Positions 1 to 6,838 are shown, counted from the first letter of the stretch. The stretch: 12,791 nt of DNA from Desulfuromonadaceae bacterium (GCA_016744555.1 JADGED010000056.1:1-12791); one strand, 5' to 3'. Numbers and translations: made by a program. The notes: generated by a model from the letters alone, not told the origin.

Positions 1-62
1 TGGTAGGTCTCACTTTTAAGCAGCTAATGTGGTTATTGTTTTTGGTGTTTAAGTTTGTGGGT

Positions 63-371
63 TTATAGATTGGTCTCGTCATTACTTTTTTGCCATAGGG
101 AGTGGTTGACTAGTCCTAGTGACCTAAATTCTTCCGCAATACTAATTCCCAGCATGGTTTTGGTTTGAGCTTGGTCATGTTTTTCCCAATGGAGGTAAAT
201 GGACCAATCAGTTTCGTTTTTCGTGTTGTTATATAGTTCGGTTCGTTTTGATAGGTTTGGGTCTTTGTCTATATTGGTTTTGACCTGTTTAAAAGTTTCT
301 AGGACTGTCTGCTTGTGGCTTGGCTCAGAAAGTCTGACGCTGATTACTTCTACTAATTTTTTTTCTGACAT
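63..371 (-). CDS. small ABM-like (dimeric alpha/beta barrel) protein
   Basis: A 102-residue soluble protein with no signal peptide or membrane segment. The pattern fits the antibiotic-biosynthesis-monooxygenase/YgiN-like fold. A first strand (VEVISVRL, residues 8-15) is followed by a helix, a strand ending in DWSIYLHWE (residues 55-63), and a closing helix with the run EEFRSLGLVN. Length is normal for stand-alone members, which act as dimers on quinols, flavin-linked or haem substrates. The substrate here cannot be read from the sequence. The ATG at 369-371 has an AAGG Shine-Dalgarno (379-382) with a 7-base spacer. The gene is divergent from a sigma-54 activator, and a near-consensus -24/-12 promoter points straight at it, so it is probably that activator's target. 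The family call is by eye and moderate; that the gene is real is well supported. Confidence 0.72.
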   Translation of the reverse strand: MSEKKLVEVISVRLSEPSHKQTVLETFKQVKTNIDKDPNLSKRTELYNNTKNETDWSIYLHWEKHDQAQTKTMLGISIAEEFRSLGLVNHSLWQKSNDETNL

Positions 372-420
372 TTACCCGCCTTTTGTTTGTGTTGTGTCAG
401 TTGTTTGCATCCAATGTGTT

Positions 421-437
421 AGCGAGAGTCGTGCCAA
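421..437 (-). promoter_or_regulatory. sigma-54 (-24/-12) promoter for the ABM-like gene
   Basis: Read on the minus strand the element is TTGGCACG-N4-TCGCT. Against the consensus YTGGCACG-N4-TTGCW it has one mismatch (C for T just before the -12 GC), and GG and GC are exactly 10 bases apart. The predicted start is near 410, giving a leader of about 39 bases before the ATG at 371. A gene for a sigma-54 activator is divergently adjacent and candidate activator sites lie upstream, which supports function. Confidence 0.8.
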
Positions 438-490
438 GAAATAATACCGCTATTATTCGGTGCTTTATGGAATTGGCTTAAGGTTGGCTA

Positions 491-529
491 CCTAATATGG
501 TACTTTTAGGTTCCTTATTTGGTAGTTTT
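491..529. promoter_or_regulatory. paired upstream activator sites (22-bp-spaced 17-mers)
   Basis: CCTAATATGGTACTTTT (491-507) and CCTTATTTGGTAGTTTT (513-529) match at 14 of 17 positions and begin 22 bp apart, about two helical turns. The first copy lies in an inverted repeat, TACC-N6-GGTA (489-502); the second keeps a weaker left arm (TTCC-N6-GGTA). Their centres fall about 89 and 111 bp upstream of the predicted sigma-54 transcription start. That is the usual enhancer distance for bacterial enhancer-binding proteins. I infer that the divergent activator binds here. The binding itself is not shown by sequence. Confidence 0.6.
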
Positions 530-543
530 CTGCTACTTATACT
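515..543 (+). promoter_or_regulatory. candidate sigma-70 promoter for the sigma-54 activator
   Basis: TATACT at 538-543 is a good -10 element, but the -35 position 17 bases upstream (TTATTT, 515-520) is poor. It overlaps the second activator site, so autorepression by the activator would be plausible. The leader to the start codon would be about 20 bases. Weak call. Confidence 0.28.
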
Positions 544-569
544 AAATACGATAGTTTGGAGGATGGATG

Positions 570-2138
570 ATGAAACTTAATGATGCCGATTTTTTTCACG
601 AAGCGACCAAAAAAATTTGCGGTAGTCTCGATATTCAGGAGGTACTGACAGACTGTCTCGGGTTTTTTCAGCAATATATCCCTGTGGATAGCATTGCGAT
701 GAACATTTATGATCAACAAACCCATAGTATTTTAACTGTAGCAACGGTGGGTATGTCGGGACTTAAACGAACAGAGGCACCTATCCCTTTACCGTATGAA
801 GCAAGTCAGGCTCTAATTGATGATAAATGGAAAGAGCCAGTAGAAATTATTAATCACCCAGAAAATGACCCCATTGCTCGGTTTGTTTGGCAGGCAATGG
901 GAGAGCAGGATATGTCATTTATGGGGTTAAAGTTAATGTTAGATGAGCAGCGACTTGGTGTCGTCGTTTTAACTGCTAAAGATTTTGATCGCTATGATCA
1001 TGAGCATGCTCGGTTAGTTAAGTTACTTCACGATCCTTTCGCTATTGCATTGGCTAACACTTTGCAACATCAAGAAGTTTTGCGCCTTAAAGATATGCTG
1101 GCCGACGATAACCAGTATCTTAGTCGTCAGTTGCACCGTATCTCTGGGGATGAAATTATCGGTAGTGAATTTGGTTTAAAATATGTCATGGATATGGTGC
1201 GCCAAATTGCTCCTCAGCAAAGTCAGGTTTTGCTGTTGGGTGAAACTGGTGTCGGTAAAGAGGTTATTGCCAATGCTATCCACTATTCGTCGCCGCGTGC
1301 CAAGGGGCCATTTATTAAGCTTAATTGCGGCGCCATCCCAGAAAACCTAATCGATAGCGAACTTTTTGGTCACGAAAAAGGTGCCTTTACCGGGGCTTTA
1401 GCATTAAAACGGGGGCGGTTTGAGCGGGCCAATAAGGGAACCTTATTTCTTGATGAAATCGGCGAATTGCCCCTTTCGGCGCAAGTACGATTACTGCGGG
1501 TATTGCAAACTAAAGAGATTGAACGTGTGGGGGGGGCACAACCTATTCCTGTGGATGTTAGAATTATTACTGCAACTCACCGTGATTTGCCGGCAATGGT
1601 TAGTCGTGGAGAGTTTCGCGAAGACCTTTGGTTTCGACTTAACGTATTCCCCATTACAATTCCACCATTGAGACAGCGAAAATCTGACATTCCGGCGTTA
1701 ACTCATTTCTTTATGGAAAAAAAGGCCAGAGAAATGAACTTCCAAGAACAACCGGTACTTTTACCTGGAACCCTAGAAAAATTGCAAAATCACAATTGGC
1801 CGGGAAACGTGCGCGAACTGGAAAATCTGGTGGAACGAACCCTGATCCAAAATATATCTGGGTCTCCCGGAAAACCCCTAGCTTTTGGGCCACTCCTTCC
1901 TGGGCTGTCGATTTCAAGTAGCGTTCCAGATCCTGTAGCGCAAAATACTGACACTGCCACACTGTTGTTGGATGATGCCATGCGGCAACACATTAAAGTA
2001 GTGTTGGATCTATGTGGTGGTAAAGTTCAAGGCGAAAAAGGTGCCGCAGCAATGTTGGGAATTAACCCCAATACGTTGCGTAATCGGATGAAAAAACTGG
2101 GCGTAGCTTATGGGCGACATGGCTCTGCTGTAAAATAA
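570..2138 (+). CDS. sigma-54-dependent activator, GAF-AAA+-Fis (NorR-like layout)
   Basis: An enhancer-binding protein that uses ATP to open RNA polymerase-sigma-54 promoters. Numbered from the upstream ATG at 567, residues about 8-165 form a GAF sensor domain. The AAA+ domain follows: Walker A GETGVGKE (225-232), the sigma-54-contacting GAFTGA loop (272-277), Walker B GTLFLDEI (291-298), the arginine-finger region FREDLWFRLNV (350-360) and sensor II WPGNVREL (411-418). A Fis-type helix-turn-helix is at about 466-512. All core motifs are intact. The length (522-523) and the lack of a receiver domain match NorR-type one-component regulators. By eye, the NorR iron-binding Asp pattern is not obvious, so the ligand is unknown. 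The GGAGG at 558-562 is 7 bases from the ATG at 570 and only 4 from the one at 567, so I chose 570. The likely target is the divergent ABM-like gene. Confidence 0.93.
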   Translation: MKLNDADFFHEATKKICGSLDIQEVLTDCLGFFQQYIPVDSIAMNIYDQQTHSILTVATVGMSGLKRTEAPIPLPYEASQALIDDKWKEPVEIINHPENDPIARFVWQAMGEQDMSFMGLKLMLDEQRLGVVVLTAKDFDRYDHEHARLVKLLHDPFAIALANTLQHQEVLRLKDMLADDNQYLSRQLHRISGDEIIGSEFGLKYVMDMVRQIAPQQSQVLLLGETGVGKEVIANAIHYSSPRAKGPFIKLNCGAIPENLIDSELFGHEKGAFTGALALKRGRFERANKGTLFLDEIGELPLSAQVRLLRVLQTKEIERVGGAQPIPVDVRIITATHRDLPAMVSRGEFREDLWFRLNVFPITIPPLRQRKSDIPALTHFFMEKKAREMNFQEQPVLLPGTLEKLQNHNWPGNVRELENLVERTLIQNISGSPGKPLAFGPLLPGLSISSSVPDPVAQNTDTATLLLDDAMRQHIKVVLDLCGGKVQGEKGAAAMLGINPNTLRNRMKKLGVAYGRHGSAVK

Positions 2139-2162
2139 AGTTGGCACTGTGCTGCTAATTAG

Positions 2163-3443
2163 TTAATCGCCAAGCATGATGCGGATAATTTCTTTGTCGG
2201 TTTCCCGCATTCCATCGCGTCCGAGGCGGCCGATATTGTTGATGGTATTTTCAACCCCTTTAGTGACAATGCCATCGCCACCGTAAAATTGTTGCCCTTT
2301 TTCAAACATCAGAAAACCGAGGATCCCAGCATCAACGGAAGCTGCAATTTTGGCGGCGCAGGATGGTTTTGCCCCATCACAAATAATACCGGAAACCGTA
2401 GCCAGTGCATTAACTATAGTGTGGGCAACTTCCTCAAACCGGCCACCGTGAAGCCATGCTATTCCCGCTCCGGCTCCGCACCCTGCACTTACTGCTCCGC
2501 AATAAGCAGAGAGTCGACCGATACCTGTTTTTTGGTGTATCGATATTAAGTTTGAAACAACTAGGGCACGCAGTAAGGTTTCTTTGTCGGAATTTAGTTC
2601 TTTAGCGTATTCAATTACTGGTACCGATGCGGTGATTCCCTGATTACCACTACCAGCAACAATCATAACCGGCAGGTTGCAGCCAGACATTCTTGCGTCG
2701 GAGGCTGCGGCAGCTAGCGCCTTAGCTCTGATTTTTATATCATTACCCCAAGAGTCAATGAGTACAGAACCAATATTTGCACCCCAATTGTTTTTTAAAC
2801 CCTCTTCGGCAATGGCCATATTGTAGTCGATTTGATCTTGTAGCAATGGTTCTATTTCGTTTATTTCTACTGTTTGAGCAAAGTCGAGGATGTTTTTAAC
2901 ATTTAATAAAGTGCGGTCGGTAAGATTGGTAGTTGTGATCTCGTCACAATCTTGGTTGGAATAAATAGTGTTACCATCTTTAATAATCAAAACAATATTG
3001 GTGTGGTAGTGGGATATCTGTACGCTGGCCATAGACTCTCCAGCAAAGACAGCTACTTGCAGATCAAATGTTAGTCCGTTTTCTGATTCAGATATCGATA
3101 TGTCGGTAGTGTCGAGAAACTCTTTGATTTGTTTACGTCCTAAATCATCTACACTAGAAATGACTTCTAATACTTTGTCGGCTTGACCGACAACAATACC
3201 AGCTGCAGCAGAGGCCTTAATTCCTTTAAGATCTCCAGTGTTAGGGACAACAACACTTTTTACATTTTTTATAATATTTCGACTTACCAAAATTTCAACC
3301 CGATCTGGCTTTGCTTCAAGAACATCGCGAGCGCGTGCCGCAGCGTAGGCAATTGCGATTGGTTCAGTACAGCCCATTGCCGGAACTAGCTCTTCTCTTA
3401 AAATGGCTAAATATGCTTGGTAGTTGCGATCAGATTTTTGCAT
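2163..3443 (-). CDS. cyuA: L-cysteine desulfidase, CyuA/UPF0597 family
   Basis: A cytosolic iron-sulfur enzyme expected to break L-cysteine into pyruvate, ammonia and sulfide, related to the alpha chain of bacterial L-serine dehydratase. It has 426 residues, close to E. coli CyuA (YhaM). Family motifs are clear: GCTEP with Cys25, VPNTGDLKG (66-74), AASDARM (246-252), GSGNQGITA (264-272) and ICDGAKPSC (354-362). Cys315, Cys355 and Cys362 have the 40- and 7-residue spacing I recall for the [4Fe-4S] ligands of the archaeal enzyme. Cys255 and Cys322 are extra. The ATG at 3441-3443 has a GGAG about 10 bases upstream. The gene runs convergent to the sigma-54 activator with 24 bp between stops and no clear terminator, and divergent to the acetyltransferase gene. 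Serine dehydratase-type activity is the main alternative. Confidence 0.85.
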   Translation of the reverse strand: MQKSDRNYQAYLAILREELVPAMGCTEPIAIAYAAARARDVLEAKPDRVEILVSRNIIKNVKSVVVPNTGDLKGIKASAAAGIVVGQADKVLEVISSVDDLGRKQIKEFLDTTDISISESENGLTFDLQVAVFAGESMASVQISHYHTNIVLIIKDGNTIYSNQDCDEITTTNLTDRTLLNVKNILDFAQTVEINEIEPLLQDQIDYNMAIAEEGLKNNWGANIGSVLIDSWGNDIKIRAKALAAAASDARMSGCNLPVMIVAGSGNQGITASVPVIEYAKELNSDKETLLRALVVSNLISIHQKTGIGRLSAYCGAVSAGCGAGAGIAWLHGGRFEEVAHTIVNALATVSGIICDGAKPSCAAKIAASVDAGILGFLMFEKGQQFYGGDGIVTKGVENTINNIGRLGRDGMRETDKEIIRIMLGD

Positions 3444-3476
3444 GATTAGGTTTCTCCAGAGTTATCACTTTGTAAG

Positions 3477-3505
3477 ACTTTATCGTGTTTTAGCTGAAGA
3501 GACAA
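3477..3505 (-). promoter_or_regulatory. candidate promoter for cyuA
   Basis: On the minus strand TTGTCT (3505-3500) and TAAAGT (3482-3477) are separated by 17 bases, each matching 4 of 6 consensus positions. The start would be near 3470, leaving a 27-base leader. A second set, TTGAAC-17-GATAGT, lies slightly further upstream, so the choice is uncertain. Confidence 0.3.
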
Positions 3506-3573
3506 CTATCTGCTGCAAAGGTGAATGGTTCAATACGAAAAAATCTGGCTTCAATGGTAGGAATCGGTTATTT

Positions 3574-3602
3574 TTGAGTACTAAATTAGCTTAGGCGATA
3601 AA
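3574..3602 (+). promoter_or_regulatory. candidate promoter for the NAGS-like gene
   Basis: TTGAGT (3574-3579) and GATAAA (3597-3602) are 17 bases apart, each matching 4 of 6 consensus positions. Transcription would begin near 3609, just before the GGAGG at 3612-3616. Weak call; the rest of the 186-bp divergent gap shows no operator-like repeat to me. Confidence 0.28.
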
Positions 3603-3629
3603 TGTAGCACTGGAGGTGTAAGTTTAAAA

Positions 3630-4727
3630 ATGCGAGAACCAATTGAGTCTCAGATGTTAGATGCTCTGGAACTATTTCATTATGCAGATAGATTTCGTAA
3701 TAATCAGTTTGTAATGGTGCTGGAGCAAGGTGTGTCGTTGGAAAAAATCATGCTCGATATCCGCATGCTCCATGCTGCCCATATTAAGATTGTTATTTTA
3801 TATCAAGCCGATCAACAGATCGGTGATTACTTGAACTATTGGCGTCAGTGCGGTTTTGACTTATATCATGAGATTTGTAAAAACCCTGAGCAGGTGGCAA
3901 ATTTGTTTGTTAACGAAACGGTCTGTGCCGAAGGGGCAATTATTGGCCTTGATCTAGTCGAGTGTGTCGAAGCCGAGCCTTTAACTAGTCAATCGTTAGC
4001 TATCGCAGAAAAGTTAGGGGCTGACAAAATCTTTTTCTTTGGAGCGCAGAAGGGTCTTACCCTTGAGGGAAAATTTCTCTCCCATCCTTTGCCGGCAGAG
4101 TTAGAGTTGTATTTAGAGCAGGGCAAGGCTTTGAACGTCTCTTCATCACGCTTGCGGTTGATGGTTGAAACTACGAAATCGAGCGGCATAGAAATTATCG
4201 TTCTAGCCGGTGAAAGTGGAACCTTGTTTGAGGAAATATTTACCCACCGTGGCAGTGGCACATTACTGACCGAAGATTACCCTAACGTAATTCGTCATGG
4301 CAGGGATGGTGATTTAACCGATCTATTGATGTTGATTAAACATGAAATGCAACAAGGATCAATACTGCCAGTTTCCGAAGTTGAAATAGCCGCAAATATT
4401 GATAGCTATTTTGTCTATACGGTAAATGAAGCGATTGTTGCTTCGGCCACATTGGTAGATTACGGTGAGAGTGCAGAACTCGCTAAGTTTTGTACTTTGC
4501 CAAGGTATCAAGGTAAGGGGAGAGCTAGACAATTAGCGGTGCAGATGATTGAAACGGCAGCAAAATTAAATAAAGACTACGTCTTTGCCTTGAGCGTAAA
4601 CCCTAAAATGTGGGATTTCTTTATTGGCTTAGGTTTTGTTGAAACCGCAAGAGAGCAGATGCCTAATGTTTGGCAAAACCAATACGATTTTAGCCGTCCA
4701 TCGAAAGCGTTTAAGAAGGTTCTGTAG
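3630..4727 (+). CDS. N-acetylglutamate synthase-like: degenerate kinase domain plus GNAT
   Basis: Probably an acetyl-CoA-dependent amino-acid N-acetyltransferase related to ArgA, the first enzyme of arginine synthesis. The 365 residues split into two parts. Residues 1-240 resemble an amino-acid-kinase fold: FRNNQFVMVLEQ, then a helix and HIKIVILYQ, in the place ArgA has its first strand and VLVHG loop. This part ends in LFEEIFTHRGSGTLL (199-213), close to the ArgA hallmark LLxELFTRDGxGT. Residues 250-340 are a GNAT domain, with the acetyl-CoA loop PRYQGKGRA (291-299) and the closing VNPKMWDFFIGLGF (323-336). The N-terminal glycine-rich kinase loops are not recognisable, so this part is likely structural or regulatory. 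GGAGG at 3612-3616 lies 13 bases from the ATG, which is long. The stop is 26 bp from the GDPD gene, a probable operon. The substrate could be something other than glutamate. Confidence 0.7.
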   Translation: MREPIESQMLDALELFHYADRFRNNQFVMVLEQGVSLEKIMLDIRMLHAAHIKIVILYQADQQIGDYLNYWRQCGFDLYHEICKNPEQVANLFVNETVCAEGAIIGLDLVECVEAEPLTSQSLAIAEKLGADKIFFFGAQKGLTLEGKFLSHPLPAELELYLEQGKALNVSSSRLRLMVETTKSSGIEIIVLAGESGTLFEEIFTHRGSGTLLTEDYPNVIRHGRDGDLTDLLMLIKHEMQQGSILPVSEVEIAANIDSYFVYTVNEAIVASATLVDYGESAELAKFCTLPRYQGKGRARQLAVQMIETAAKLNKDYVFALSVNPKMWDFFIGLGFVETAREQMPNVWQNQYDFSRPSKAFKKVL

Positions 4728-4753
4728 TTAACACCATTTTGTGGGGGTGACCC

Positions 4754-5599
4754 TTGAAACCTTTTTTTGCACGCTTTTCTGATGTTGGTTATGTCTGCGC
4801 TCATCGTGGCGCCCGTTCGATTGCACCAGAGAATACCTTCCTCGCATTTGAGCTCGCACGGACCTGTGGTGCAGATTTGATCGAAACGGATGTGCAGGTG
4901 ACGGCTGACGGCGAATTGGTAGTGTTGCATGATCATACCCTTGAGCGAACTACCGATATTAAGCAGAATGCGGACTTTGCTGGTCGGTCTCATTGTCTTT
5001 TGTCTGATTTCACATTTGCCGAGTTACAGCAGTTGGATGCTGGATCGTGGTTTTTAGATTCTGACCCATTTGGTAGCATTGCGAGTGGCGTGGTTTTATC
5101 TAAGGATTATGCAAGGATAAAAAACCAAAAAGTCCCATTGCTGCGTGATGTATTGATTAGTTGTCGGAACAATGATTTTCCTGTGAACTTAGAACTAAAG
5201 GATCAGACTTGCGATTTTGATGTTGCAGAAATAGTACGGCGAGTGATTGGTCTTATAGATGCAACAGGCACTGAGAATATCGTCTTAGTATCTGCATTTA
5301 ATCATGACTATCTGCGTGAACTACGGCTGCAAAATTCTACTATTGCTACGGCGGCACTGGTGGAAGATAACCATCCGGAAAATTTACTACCATATTTAAT
5401 TGACCTGGGCGTGGATGCTTATCACCCTGCCCAGTCTTTAGCTGATGCAGGTTTAATTCGTCTTTTAGTGGCTGCCGGAATAAAAGTAAATCCATGGGTA
5501 GTTAATGCGGCAGCGCAGTGGCAAAATTTTGTTTCGGCAGGAGCGACGTTTATATGTACCGATTGGCCGCAACAAATGGTAGCAGTAAGTCGTAGTTGA
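4754..5599 (+). CDS. glycerophosphodiester phosphodiesterase family protein
   Basis: A metal-dependent hydrolase expected to split glycerophosphodiesters into glycerol-3-phosphate and an alcohol. It is a single GDPD TIM barrel of 281 residues with no signal peptide, so it is cytosolic and UgpQ-like. Catalytic and metal-binding motifs are all present: HRG (17-19), PEN (25-27), ETD with Glu44 and Asp46, HD at 59-60, and NLELK (145-149). The barrel closes with GIKVNPWVVN (242-251) and the ICTDWP strand (267-272). Start is TTG at 4754. No ATG in this frame precedes the essential HRG motif, and GGGGG at 4743-4747 gives a 6-base spacer. A poor start codon may lower its yield relative to the upstream gene, 26 bp away. 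No intrinsic terminator is visible after the stop. Confidence 0.9.
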   Translation: MKPFFARFSDVGYVCAHRGARSIAPENTFLAFELARTCGADLIETDVQVTADGELVVLHDHTLERTTDIKQNADFAGRSHCLLSDFTFAELQQLDAGSWFLDSDPFGSIASGVVLSKDYARIKNQKVPLLRDVLISCRNNDFPVNLELKDQTCDFDVAEIVRRVIGLIDATGTENIVLVSAFNHDYLRELRLQNSTIATAALVEDNHPENLLPYLIDLGVDAYHPAQSLADAGLIRLLVAAGIKVNPWVVNAAAQWQNFVSAGATFICTDWPQQMVAVSRS

Positions 5600-5692
5600 A
5601 TTTACGCCAGTTTCGTGCTAGAAGCACAGTTCTTGCGGTAGTTGCAGAAACTAAGTCGTTACCTATGCATTTTTGGCTGAGATAGTTTGATT

Positions 5693-6175
5693 ATGGCAAC
5701 AGTGGCACAAGATCAGCTTTTTATGCAGGCAGCACTGGATGAAGCAGTAATAGCCGAAGGTTTAGCTGAAGTTCCTATCGGGGCAGTTGTCGTTTTTGAT
5801 GGTGAAATTATTGGTCGTGGGCATAACTTGCGCGAAACCAGCAACGATCCAACAACACATGCTGAGATAGTAGCAATCAAGCAAGCTGCAAAGCATATAG
5901 ATTCATGGCGGCTACTTGATTGCACTTTATATGTAACATTGGAACCTTGTGTTATGTGCATGGGGGCGATAATTCTTTCCCGTATTCCGCACCTAGTGTT
6001 TGGTTGCCGAGACCCAAAAGTTGGAGCGGTTGGTTCGATTTACAACTTTGCAACTGATGAGCGTTTTAACCATAAAGTTGAAGTCCGAGAAGGGGTGCTG
6101 CAGGAAGAATGTAGCACGCAGTTAAGTAACTTTTTTCGGCAATTAAGAGCACGAAAGAAACAACAAAAAAAATAA
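5693..6175 (+). CDS. tadA: tRNA-specific adenosine deaminase TadA
   Basis: Converts adenosine-34 to inosine in tRNA-Arg(ACG), letting one tRNA read CGU, CGC and CGA. The zinc deaminase signature is complete: HAE (residues 56-58 counted from this ATG, with the proton-shuttling Glu58) and PCVMC (Cys86 and Cys89 as zinc ligands). The downstream GCRDPKVGAVGSIYNF and the closing FFRQLR are typical of TadA rather than cytidine deaminases. Length is 160 residues, the usual size. An in-frame TTG two codons earlier (5687) is possible, but the ATG at 5693 is preferred; the Shine-Dalgarno is weak either way. Its stop is 3 bp from the tRNA-Ser gene, so the two may share a transcript. Confidence 0.95.
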   Translation: MATVAQDQLFMQAALDEAVIAEGLAEVPIGAVVVFDGEIIGRGHNLRETSNDPTTHAEIVAIKQAAKHIDSWRLLDCTLYVTLEPCVMCMGAIILSRIPHLVFGCRDPKVGAVGSIYNFATDERFNHKVEVREGVLQEECSTQLSNFFRQLRARKKQQKK

Positions 6176-6178
6176 TGC

Positions 6179-6266
6179 GGAGAGGTGTCCGAGAGGCCGA
6201 AGGTGACAGACTCGAAATCTGTTGTCCCGCAAGGGACCGAGAGTTCGAATCTCTCCCTCTCCGCCA
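6179..6266 (+). tRNA. tRNA-Ser (anticodon CGA)
   Basis: A complete class II tRNA of 88 nt with genome-encoded CCA. The acceptor stem GGAGAGG pairs with CCTCTCC, followed by discriminator G and CCA (6264-6266). The anticodon loop CTCGAAA (6211-6217) lies between ACAGA and TCTGT, giving anticodon CGA at 6213-6215, which reads UCG. A long variable arm (TTGTCCCGCAAGGGACC) and the T arm GAGAG-TTCGAAT-CTCTC are present. The gene follows tadA by 3 bp and precedes a terminator. Confidence 0.97.
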
Positions 6267-6271
6267 TAAAT

Positions 6272-6311
6272 AACAAGGGGTTAGCGTTGATTTGCTGACC
6301 CCTTGTTTTGG
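6272..6311 (+). terminator. intrinsic terminator after tRNA-Ser
   Basis: A 14-bp stem (6272-6285 with 6294-6307) contains one G-U pair and an 8-base loop. The arms are AACAAGGGGTTAGC and GCTGACCCCTTGTT. A short T-containing tail (TTGG) follows the stem's own TT, so the U-tract is modest. It begins 5 bases after the CCA and most likely ends the tadA-tRNA transcript. Confidence 0.85.
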
Positions 6312-6340
6312 TTGTTGTGAGCAAGTCACGAAAAGAGATA

Positions 6341-6369
6341 TTCAAAAGTTTTGGCCTGTTTGGTATAGT
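6341..6369 (+). promoter_or_regulatory. sigma-70-like promoter for the lipoprotein gene
   Basis: TTCAAA (6341-6346, 4 of 6) and TATAGT (6364-6369, 5 of 6) have an ideal 17-base spacer. The start near 6376 leaves a leader of about 44 bases. Its place between a terminator and a monocistronic gene supports it. Confidence 0.5.
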
Positions 6370-6419
6370 AAGAAGTGCACGTAACGTCCTTTAACTTAAG
6401 TTTTGCTTAGGAGTATTAA

Positions 6420-6827
6420 ATGAGAGTTTTTGTTTCTATTCTTTTTGGCATCGTTTTTATTTCACTTGTCGGGTGTGCATCTTCACAATATTTAGTCGAT
6501 AAGCCGTTAATGATTTACCCACAAAATGTCTTGAACGCAGAAGGTGATGCCGTGCAAAAGAGAGCTATGCAGGCACTTTTAGATTCGTTTTCACGTTATA
6601 ATTGGGAAATTCATGGGATTGATAAGGTTAATGGCACTGTCACTGCTGAAGCTTGTCGCAGAGGTCAACACTGTGCAGAGGTATTGGCAACGGTAAATCA
6701 AGATGGTTCGGTTGAAGTTATTAGAACTCCCGGTCAGAGGTTAAGCAAGGATGAAGGTATTTTGTTGCAGCGTTGGTTGGGTAGTGTAACGAAATTGTAT
6801 AAAAAATATATGAGCAAACATTTGTAG
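6420..6827 (+). CDS. small lipoprotein, function unknown
   Basis: A 135-residue protein with a short type II signal peptide and a clear lipobox, LVGC (16-19), so Cys19 should be lipidated. The residues after it (Ala, Ser) are not Asp, so sorting to the outer membrane is expected. The rest is soluble, with a helix around residues 44-60, a strand-rich middle including NGTVTAEACRRGQHCAEVLATV (Cys79 and Cys85 could form a disulfide) and a basic C-terminal helix. I do not recognise the family. AGGAG at 6409-6413 with a 6-base spacer supports the ATG. The gene has its own promoter and a strong terminator and appears monocistronic. Confidence 0.85.
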   Translation: MRVFVSILFGIVFISLVGCASSQYLVDKPLMIYPQNVLNAEGDAVQKRAMQALLDSFSRYNWEIHGIDKVNGTVTAEACRRGQHCAEVLATVNQDGSVEVIRTPGQRLSKDEGILLQRWLGSVTKLYKKYMSKHL

Positions 6828-6838
6828 AAGACATTTTC

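Noticed and set aside
199..444. Plus-strand frame opposite the ABM-like gene
   Set aside because: It is low-complexity, has no ribosome site or family match, and covers the sigma-54 promoter of the real gene.
473..489. Second possible -24/-12 element on the plus strand, TTGGC-N10-GCT type, facing the activator gene
   Set aside because: GG/GC spacing is right, but the CAC part of the -24 box is lost and so is one T of the -12 box. It sits beside the activator sites and such activators are rarely sigma-54 dependent.
563..580. Five-codon frame starting at an ATG that overlaps the activator start region
   Set aside because: It begins directly against the GGAGG with no spacer, so ribosomes are unlikely to use it. 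It looks like chance.
2141..2156. TTGGCAC followed by TGCT, sigma-54-like
   Set aside because: GG and GC are 9 bases apart instead of 10, and it would transcribe antisense into cyuA.
4577..4993. 138-residue minus-strand frame across the acetyltransferase/GDPD junction
   Set aside because: It is antisense to two well-supported genes and has no recognisable domain.
5615..5627. Small hairpin GTGCT-AGA-AGCAC after the GDPD gene
   Set aside because: The stem is short and no T-run follows, so it is not an intrinsic terminator.
6040..6345. Open frames antisense to tRNA-Ser (product with ERERFELSV or RDSNSRSLAG)
   Set aside because: These are the familiar false proteins made by translating the reverse strand of a tRNA-Ser gene; the tRNA folds perfectly on the plus strand.
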